Assembly (NCBI GenBank): GCA_000310025.1 | Contig: FN648970.1 | Coordinates: forward strand, 143,430-206,583 | DNA length: 63,154 nt | From: Ectocarpus siliculosus | Taxonomy: Eukaryota > Sar > Phaeophyceae > Ectocarpales > Ectocarpaceae | Direction: 5' to 3' | Part shown: positions 57,201 to 63,154 of the stretch, in pieces | Layout of the letters: every line of letters begins with the position of its first letter | Numbering within the stretch: the stretch's first letter is position 1 | Program-made: the position numbers and the translations under genes | Notes under the pieces: model-generated | Database searches by the model: none | The model's input: only the letters and a program-made list of their open reading frames with translations | What the model was told of the DNA's origin: nothing

Positions 57201-60200
57201 GCACGGTTGCTATCGGCTCACTCGTCTCCCGACCAGTTCTCTTTTCGGCTGTGGAACGTTTGTGGTTGGCGGGTGGAGGGAACATTGCAGCGGCTGACCC
57301 TGGTGGAAACACTCATGGCCGCACCCCCGAAGGGGGGAGGTGCCGCTAGGCGGCTGCATGGACGTCTGGTATTGGTAGCTGCCATCCTGGCGGCTGCATT
57401 GATGTTTGGTATCGGTGTAGCTGCCACTCCTGGCGGCTGCACTGATTCTCGTGTTTCTGTAGCTGCCACTCCTGGCAGCTGCACCGGCGTCTAGTATTGG
57501 TGTAGCTGCCGCTCCTGGCACCTGTACCACTGCCTGTCTTTCTGAGGGCAATGAAACGTGTGTAGCGATCACTCTGGTTGCTGCACGTAATACATGCGAT
57601 ACATTTTCCGTGAAATGGTATGTGTGTAACTGCTGATCACGCGTCAAGCAGCAGAAACAAACGTGCGTGACATTGCTTCCTTGCATTTTCACATATTGCA
57701 AGCCATCAGTTTGTTCACGCTCTCACCGTTATCGTTGCCTGTTGTTCTTACCCTGTCCGGTGCTTTGCTTCGTTAAGCTCTATTCCCGGATCTACATTTT
57801 CTCTCTGCTGCTCAGCTGTTTCACATTAGTTTGTTGCTGTAGTGCACACTCCGCTCCCCGCCGATGGAATGTGCCCCGACTTTCGACAGGGCTGCCTTGT
57901 GTCCACGTGTGGCACTCCCCCGTTTTGACGCGTCCTCCCTTGTTGTTAGACACATGCCGCCGCAAGCTCCACCAAGTTTTTTTGTAATGCCAGGCGCCGT
58001 TAGGGGTTCTCCCTACCACTGACGTTGTTGTGGTTGTGTTGGTGGCTTGCTTGCCAACCCACGTACTGCACGTCTCTTGCCGTGCTGACGCGTGGTCAAG
58101 TTTGTTTTGCTGCCACTCTGTTCACGTTCAGCGTCACGTCGTTTTCGCTGGAGGCGTGTTTCAACGGCAACTCCTGAGCCAGCGACATCATTGGCGTTCC
58201 GACTCCGATGCTGACCGTTCGCGTTTTGGTAGTGTTGCTCCCGCCGCCTTGCCCTCTGCCCACGTGCCTTTCCAGGTGTGGCGACTTGTGTCCTTCACGT
58301 CTCTCTTTTTTGATGGAGGACTTGGAGCCTTTGCTGGCTTGGCCACCGCCGGAGCCGCAAACATCCGGGACAGCTGCTATGACGCGAACAGAGCGATGGC
58401 TGCGCTGGGAGCTGGAGCTGCAGTGCCACCGGAGGATCTACGCCCACACCCGCTGTGGTGACTGTGCGTCGACCCCCGTTCTCAACGTTTTTCATTTTTT
58501 GCCCCAGGATGCTAGATTGACCTCCACCGGAGCCGCACACATCGAGGACCGCCGCTATGACTGCGAACATGGCGAGGGCTGCGCCGGGAGTTGGCGATAC
58601 AGTGCCGCCGCAGGGCTATTTCCCCGCCCGCCATTGTGACTGCGTTGACGGTACCGGTCGTGCGTAGGGTTTCCACCTGTTACGCGTGTTGGAGTCAGCC
58701 GTTCTCGGCTGCTTGCAGGCATGCGTCCGTTCATCTGCTCGCCCCTTAGGTTTAGATGCTGTGAGTCATGGATGAAGCGATCGTCTATAGTCGGGTACCC
58801 GAGTGCGATACATTGGTTGTTTCTGTCTGTTTGCGCCGATGTTCGTAGGCGTGTGGTGGACTCAGCCACGGAGTGAATGCGCGCGGTTATGTGGTGTCTT
58901 GAGCTGATAGGGCTGATACCTGGGAGTTCGGTCTGGCTGAGCACGGTTTCGAGGTGTTCGAGTGCCACTGCAGCGACCTGCGGTCTAGCTGCAGTGCAGG
59001 TTTGGTGTTGTAGTTGCTTTGCGCAATGGGCTTTTACCTGGGTGGCCAGGTTTTCCCACGCTGTAGGTGATGAGGGCCGGGGTGAATTCACCAAGCGAGG
59101 GACGTTTATATTTAAGAGTATTTTACGTCCGAATGTCACTTGGTGTTTTCGGTTGTTGGTCTACATTCGGGATGGGGAGCGAAGGTTTTCCCCGGACACC
59201 GGGTTTACCTTCGCGCAAGTCGATGTCGGGCCGTGGTTCAAGGCGCAGTGAGAATTACGAGAGGAGTGGGTTTTATTTGGGTTACCACCTACTCACCTCT
59301 CGGTATATTCGGTTGAATGTTCAGTCCACTCAAAGGCATCGCATGGTAGTTTCCCAAAAGGAGGTGCGTCACTTTGCGGTTCCCGCACTTCCTGCTACCG
59401 TTCATCATGTAACAGCTGACCAATAGCTGTTCATGCAAAGGGGGGATGTTACGGTTAAATAGTTACGGTTGCATGGAATTGCATATTTTGGGAGTTAGCG
59501 TTGTTACCATAGAGTGGTTGAGAGTTCTGTACATTTGCTTTAATAGGAGCCGAAATCAAACCATTAGACTAGTCAGCGCTGACTCGTCTAAAGGTTTGAT
59601 TTCGGCTTCGATTGGCCCCTTGTCTTGAGCTCGTGCCACCACACGAGCTCACTCCTCTTGTTTGAACTCATTTCAGTGCTTATCAATAATCAAAGTGCAA
59701 ACCGTATCCACGGCCGGAGACCTTCTCTACGTTCCGCAAGCCACCTGCGAGGCGTACACTACCGCCATTAAACCGCGTCCACCGAAGCGGTACCGATCGA
59801 GAGGCTGTTGTCGAAGAGGTCTGAGTAATGATGCATGCATGCGGAACTTATGGTCTCTCTCCCTTGAAATGCTCTCTTTGGCCATTTCAGGGTCCTGGAG
59901 TGAGGTCCTGAGACCGCCGTTGCTACACCACATGATCCACCCAAAACCGTAGCCTCTCCATCTATTACAGTAGCCGGGTGTTGAAAAATGTCGGTCCCGG
60001 GTGTGTGTGCGCTTTCTCCACGGAAAACTCCTACCACAACGCCATTGTGCCGGGAGTAGTTCGACGAAGTCCGTCGCAATCAGTTATTGCACGGAGGAAG
60101 AGAGAGCACCCGCAGCCCAAAGGCTATGGGGAGCTAGCTGTTCGCGCTGGAATCGGGGGTCCCTTCTGGGTTCTTCCCTATCAAACGCTGCCGCACAGAA

Positions 60201-63082
60201 CCCACGAGGTTCGAGGTGTCGGAGAGGTGCACGACTCATGCTGCTGCAATAAGAACCTAAGGGGTGCGAAATACCAGACAGGCACGCGACTCACGCTGCT
60301 GCAAGAGTCCACGGGGGTTCGAGACATCATACAGGCACACCATCCACGCTGCCGTAAATATTCCACTATATTCGAAGCTTCCAGACAGGCAGCCCACTCA
60401 CGACGTTCGAGAAGTCCAAGATGACGCGTCGGGTCCGCTCGTCGGAGGCCGGTAGGAGAGACACCACCGAGGAAGACCGAGCCATGCGGCCGGAGAACCC
60501 GGGGCTGCTGTCGCCGCCGCCCGTCATGCCGGTAAGGCCTGGGCTGTCGGCCAACGACCCGCCGCCGTTTGCCCAGAGCTGTTTCCCAGGTCCACACGAG
60601 CGAGGGAGGAGAGATGGAACACCCAAGTGAGGGCGGGCAAGGGAGGTTCGATGACTGCGGACCAACACGACAACATCCTTCCAAGGTAGGATGCAATACA
60701 CGCTCGACACGCAATGAGTGCCACGTTCTTTTCTGCCCACAAGAATACATTTGTTCTCTTGCTTATTGGGTCTACGTCTCTCTATCTGTCCCCGTACTCC
60801 CCTTTTCCTCCGACACCAACAACCCCTTGGTTAATGGGCTGTCAGTGCATCTCTGACCCCCGTACGGTAGTTCTCACCGACATGTATGCCTGCACAGCAC
60901 CCTCTCCGACCCTCGGTTCCTCCCCAAGGCTGGTCCCGCGCGGGCGTCGCACGCGCACCCCCGCCGTCGCTCTGCCGCTGCTGCCCACGCCCCCGTCTCC
61001 GCCGGCCCCGCCTTCCTCCATCGCCCCATAGCCAGTCGTCTCTCTTGCGGGGACCGAGAAGTTAGCCCCGCCGCTACCACCGTAGTGTCTGCTGCTGGCA
61101 TTTGCGAGCACAGCCGGCTGCTGCTTCTCAGTCTCCTGCTGCTCGCTCGCGCCTGGCAGCAGGCCGCCGGCTCTGTGGAAGGGTCGACCCCGGCCGCCGC
61201 CGGCCCCAGGGACCCCGGTGCTCGTCGCCGTCGTCGTTCCCCCGACTGACCTTGTTCTCGCGAGCGACTGAGCTAGGGGTGATGATATTCCTTGGGAAGA
61301 AGCCCCCCCCTGCTGCTGTGAGGATGTCGACGTGTGCTCCCGCAACGACTGTCTCCGCGCTTGCCGCGGGCTGCGCCAGTGCAGAGGTGACGACCCGGGC
61401 AGTACCGACGAGGCCGCAGGCGCCTCCGCTGCCGCCGTTGCCGACGATGAACGGTAGGCCGCTCCGGATTTGTTGAACACCGGGCTCAAGATGTCTCCGC
61501 GCGGGTTCATGGCACCTGCAGCAATGATCCCTTCGCTGCTGGGCTTGACAAGCGCGGCTGTTTCAAGGTATGACTGCTGCTGCTGCGGGTTCCCGACAGT
61601 TCTGGTGGAAAGGTTGCTGTCGTCGTAGACGTTGCCGAAGATGCCGGTGGCGGGAGCCCCGGCGTTGGGGGTCGGGGGGGGGTCGGTGCCCCACACAATG
61701 CGGTCCTTGACGTCAGACAGAATCTTGACGGCGGAGCCGAAAAAGATGTAACCCTGTGTGCGATGCACGTGCATTTTTCGTGAGAGGCGGGCGCGTGCAT
61801 CGTACATGTGCAAGTGTCCGACCGGGTACAATGCCGGGAAGGGGGGAGTGTGAAAGCTCCGAGGAAAAGTGTACGAGTGAGAGGGGTGAGGGAAGGGGGG
61901 GTAAGGAGCAATGAACTACCAGAGAGAGACAGATAGATCGACAGAGAAGCACCAATGTGCCGTTAAAAAGAGCAGTTTTAATCCCTCGCAAGTTGTGAAG
62001 TTGAAGCATAGATAGAGGGAGAGAAGGAAGAGGGCACGAGGCGGTGGCCGCGTTAGCGGGAAAGACATCAACATCGTCTCTCAACCACACACAAACAAAA
62101 CAAACGCGCGAGCTTCTTTTTTTTTTTTGCATGTACCTGTAGCTCGAGGACCACCGTCTGCTCCTGGTGGGCCTTGAGGATCACGCGTTCCTCGAACGTC
62201 CGCATGACGGTGCTCGCCTTCACGCGCGCCGTCATTACTGTGGGAACCTGGGAACATCAAAACCAAAAACGCAACCCAAAGAAACGGAAAAGAAGGAGGG
62301 GAAAGAACTACCTGTTGTGCTTTCGGAGATGAACATCGGAACAGAAGAAGGAAAAGCACGCAACAGTTGAAAAAAGGGCGGAAAAGAAGGAGGAAAATGA
62401 CCGGCTTCCTTTGGAGGGTGAACCTCAAAACAAAGACACACAGACACAACTAACGGAAAAGAAGGGCAAAATGACCTGTCGTTCTTTCGGAGATGAAAGG
62501 GCGTAACGGCAGCTACGAAAATAAACTAACAAATATTATTGAGTCATTTAGAAAACGATCACAAACAGCATTTTTCCTGTGCACCACACGGAGGAATGGT
62601 CGTGAGGTGAGAGGAGGGTGACAAAACGACCCACAGAGGAAGGGGCCGAGATCAACACGAAACCGACAACAAACGCCACAGCATTAGGTGCAGTTCCTGT
62701 CTTATTTGTCTTTGTGCGCGCCCCTTGTCTCCCTGAACAGCCACGTGTTTCTCCAAGAACAAATATGTGAGAGAGACAGCGGAAATATATAGAGAGATAG
62801 CTAGATAGAAACATACACGGAGAGAGACAGAGACAGAGACAGGGAGAGGGGCAGAGAGAGGGAGAGGAAGAGATGCGAAAGACTAGGTGCCTGCGTCGCC
62901 CCAGCCCTTCCCAAGGCATCTACCTACCAACCCACCACCCATGCCATCTTATCACCTGCGCGTACGTGACGGTGAAGCTGAGCGCGGCGAGCACCAGCCC
63001 CGCGACCATGCCCTTCTCCACACCCCAGGCCTGGATCGAGGAAAACGTCGCCAAGCACACCAGGTACTCGGCCGGCATCATC
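48238..63082 (-). CDS. SulP/SLC26 anion transporter, C-terminal part with STAS and cNMP-like domains (10 exons)
   Basis: Minus-strand exons: about 63082-62956, 62247-62137, 61753-60878, 60578-60402, 53790-53630, 53074-52668, 52078-51996, 50945-50784, 49854-49693, 48387-48238 (stop TAG at 48240-48238). Every junction has AG/GT and a compatible phase, which strongly supports the model; about 804 residues result. Exon 1 is the last membrane segment (MPAEYLVCLATFSSIQAWGV). Exon 2 (VKASTVMRTFEERVIL) links to STAS. STAS starts in exon 3 (LQGYIFFGSAVKILSDV) and resumes in exons 4-5 (RRVILDFSNVVGVDATAARS, SGADVVFSGATRKVQALL). About 320 low-complexity residues lie between the halves. Exon 6 carries LDTALEWSEEMM and a Gly/Ala/Glu-rich stretch; exon 7 has SLQSILEDYLEVDRYQ. 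Exons 8-10 form a cNMP-binding fold (EKVYFIGSGSVELQ, GGTFGEVGFFLRTPQAFRAV, VQKAVMKSICLAASLSIE). The position of the usual phosphate-cassette arginine seems to be Gln (TPQAF), so nucleotide binding is uncertain. Intron 4 is swollen to 6.6 kb by an LTR retrotransposon. Confidence 0.9.
48470..49560 (+). repeat. Tandem duplication of ~545 bp in the last SulP intron
   Basis: Units at about 48,470-49,012 and 49,020-49,560 share CATTGACCTCGCATCCCTAC (second unit GGCCTCG), GCCGCAACGGAGCACGCCGG, TACTAGGCGAGTCGCATGAA, ATTTTCTGGTGCTTTCACTT, GAGCTCACGAAGT and CCAAGCGACGAAAACCCAA. They lie in the intron between exons 49693-49854 and 48238-48387. A related block follows at 49,925-50,060. Confidence 0.85.
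50085..50200 (-). repeat. LINE 3'-end fragment in a SulP intron
   Basis: On minus, CAGTGGGAACAGTGTTCCGT, CCTCTGGAGGACGGGTGGTC and CTGAAGGCATTC-like sequence match the 3' block of the tandem LINE remnants at 11.8 and 12.6 kb. Confidence 0.5.
53830..53945 (-). repeat. LINE 3'-end fragment in SulP intron 4
   Basis: On minus, GGTCCTGTGGGAATAAATGC, GTCCTCTCGAGGACGCGTGG and GTAAGGCATGCAAAACC match 12,600-12,690. Confidence 0.6.
54003..54475 (+). repeat. 5' LTR of LTR retrotransposon 3
   Basis: 473 bp, TG...CA. Shares GAGCTCGTGCCACCACACGA and GGTCTCTCTCCCTTGAA with the 3' LTR; lacks the hairpin found in that LTR. Confidence 0.95.
54476..54510 (+). other. Extended tRNA primer-binding site
   Basis: Read on minus, this is a complete tRNA 3' end: T stem CCGAG/CTCGG closing a TTCGATT loop, acceptor strand ATTGGGC, discriminator A and CCA. 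The complementarity thus runs about 33 bases through the whole T arm, not just the usual 18. No 5' half of a tRNA gene lies upstream, so it is not a tRNA gene. Confidence 0.85.
54935..55915 (-). repeat. ~950-bp dispersed repeat 'K', copy 2 (inverted)
   Basis: Inverted counterpart of 15,659-16,630, nested in LTR element 3. It keeps AAGGAAATATAT and CCATCGTTCTCAGGATCG at one end and GGAGCCCCAGTTGCCCC at the other. Confidence 0.75.
55980..56890 (+). repeat. ACCGCC-rich array, split by a SINE-II copy
   Basis: Many copies of GTACCGCCA, GGGAACCGCC and CCATATTTCAGTACCGCC lie at 55,980-56,285 and 56,585-56,890. In the right half an 80-bp unit recurs about three times. GCCGAAGGCGGT-type self-complementary steps recur, so the transcript could fold into serial hairpins. 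Not coding. Confidence 0.85.
56289..56522 (+). mobile_element. SINE-II-like family, copy 3
   Basis: A tRNA-like head with B box GGAGTTCAAATCTC at about 56,348, a long pyrimidine tract, then the 3' domain ATTCATTGCTAATCTATCTT, AGATGGATTCGTTGGGTCAT and an A-rich end. It splits the ACCGCC array. Confidence 0.65.
57290..57540 (+). repeat. Tandem repeat in the interior of LTR element 3
   Basis: Units of about 50 bp built on GTAGCTGCCACTCCTGG and CGGCTGCA recur four to five times. In one frame they read VAATPGGCTDS-like repeats, but no long protein is maintained. Confidence 0.7.
59447..59969 (+). repeat. 3' LTR of LTR retrotransposon 3, carrying a palindrome
   Basis: 523 bp. Differs from the 5' LTR mainly by about 75 extra bases, the core of which (59,549-59,606) is a palindrome. 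Confidence 0.95.
59549..59606. repeat. 58-bp palindrome (2 x 29 bp, no loop)
   Basis: Left arm starts GCCGAAATCAAACC and the right arm ends GGTTTGATTTCGGC; the centre is GTCAGC/GCTGAC. Only two mismatches between the arms. It is absent from the 5' LTR. Confidence 0.95.
60190..60365 (+). repeat. Degenerate ~65-bp tandem repeat in SulP intron 4
   Basis: Three units around CACGACTCATGCTGCTGCAA, GCGACTCACGCTGCTGCAAG and CACCATCCACGCTGCCGTAA. Confidence 0.65.
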
Positions 63083-63154
63083 CTGCCCCCCCCCCCCCCC
63101 CCCCCCCCCCCGTGGAAAAAAAAAAAACCCCCAACAAAAAATTAATAATAAGGC
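63083..63154. other. Low-quality contig end
   Basis: A C run of about 25 bases next to an A run. The acceptor of the first right-hand SulP exon lies in this C run, so its exact start is uncertain. Confidence 0.8.

Larger units (their letters stand above)
54003..59969 (+). mobile_element. LTR retrotransposon 3 in a SulP intron, antisense to the gene
   Basis: LTRs start TGTTACGG(C/T)TAAATAGTTA and end in CA: 54,003-54,475 and 59,447-59,969. A primer-binding site starts right after the 5' LTR at 54,476 (TGGTGCCCAATCCGAGAA). A purine tract, AAAGGGGGGA, sits directly before the 3' LTR. These fix the plus orientation, opposite to SulP. Flanks are GTAA and GTAG, a likely decayed target duplication. 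The 5-kb interior holds repeat K (54,935-55,915), ACCGCC arrays, a SINE-II copy and scattered frames (57,000-58,640) without pol domains. Without it the host intron would be about 0.64 kb. Confidence 0.9.

Noticed and set aside
57000-58640. Gag or pol gene of LTR element 3
   Set aside because: The frames are short, overlapping and based on tandem repeats; no reverse transcriptase, RNase H, protease or integrase motif could be found.
61102-61476. Plus-strand open frame of 124 codons
   Set aside because: Antisense shadow of the large STAS exon on minus.

Overview
This is eukaryotic nuclear DNA, about 63 kb, with one 160-base run of N (14,622-14,781). It has small exons in long introns, many CAG/CTG runs, tRNA-derived SINEs with A and B boxes, and LTR retrotransposons nested in one another. 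This fits a repeat-rich, intron-rich algal genome; a brown alga (stramenopile) is my best guess, from gene style only. Both ends are homopolymer-rich and look like poor-quality contig ends.

The main host gene lies on the minus strand and encodes a SulP/SLC26 anion transporter of the long class with a STAS domain and a C-terminal cyclic-nucleotide-binding-like domain. It appears in two non-overlapping parts. Five exons at 378-4,127 encode the N-terminal membrane part. Ten exons at 48,238-63,082 encode the last membrane segment, the STAS domain with an insert of about 320 residues, and the cNMP-like domain. All internal splice phases I could check agree. In reading order the left part belongs upstream of the right part, so the scaffold may be joined in the wrong order, the unit may be tandemly repeated, or there are two neighbouring paralogues.

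Layout: 0.4-4.1 kb SulP 5' part. 4.1-8 kb mostly unassigned. 8-10.8 kb SINE copy 1 split by a TIR element, plus a family of gene-less dispersed repeats. 11-12.7 kb two tandem remnants of a non-LTR retrotransposon 3' end. 14.1-15.2 kb assembly gap with open frames on both sides. 15.7-16.6 kb a dispersed repeat with an inverted partner at 54.9-55.9 kb. 18-25.3 kb SINEs, an AAC-tailed retroposon, a 1.1-kb repeat ('F') and two PIF/Harbinger-like elements interleaved with SINEs. 25.3-37.0 kb a second F copy, inverted and split by two LTR retrotransposons: one (25.6-30.9 kb) carries a broken NADAR-domain gene, the other (31.5-36.6 kb) carries a decayed Gag gene, a protease stub and a SINE. 38.8-40.4 kb a possible small plus-strand host gene. 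42-46 kb a diverged segmental duplication. 48.2-63.1 kb the SulP 3' part, one intron of which holds a 6-kb LTR retrotransposon in antisense orientation.

I recognised no reverse transcriptase, integrase or transposase, so every mobile element here looks non-autonomous or dead. Their nesting gives a clear relative chronology. Structural RNA genes, CRISPR arrays and bacterial features were not seen.
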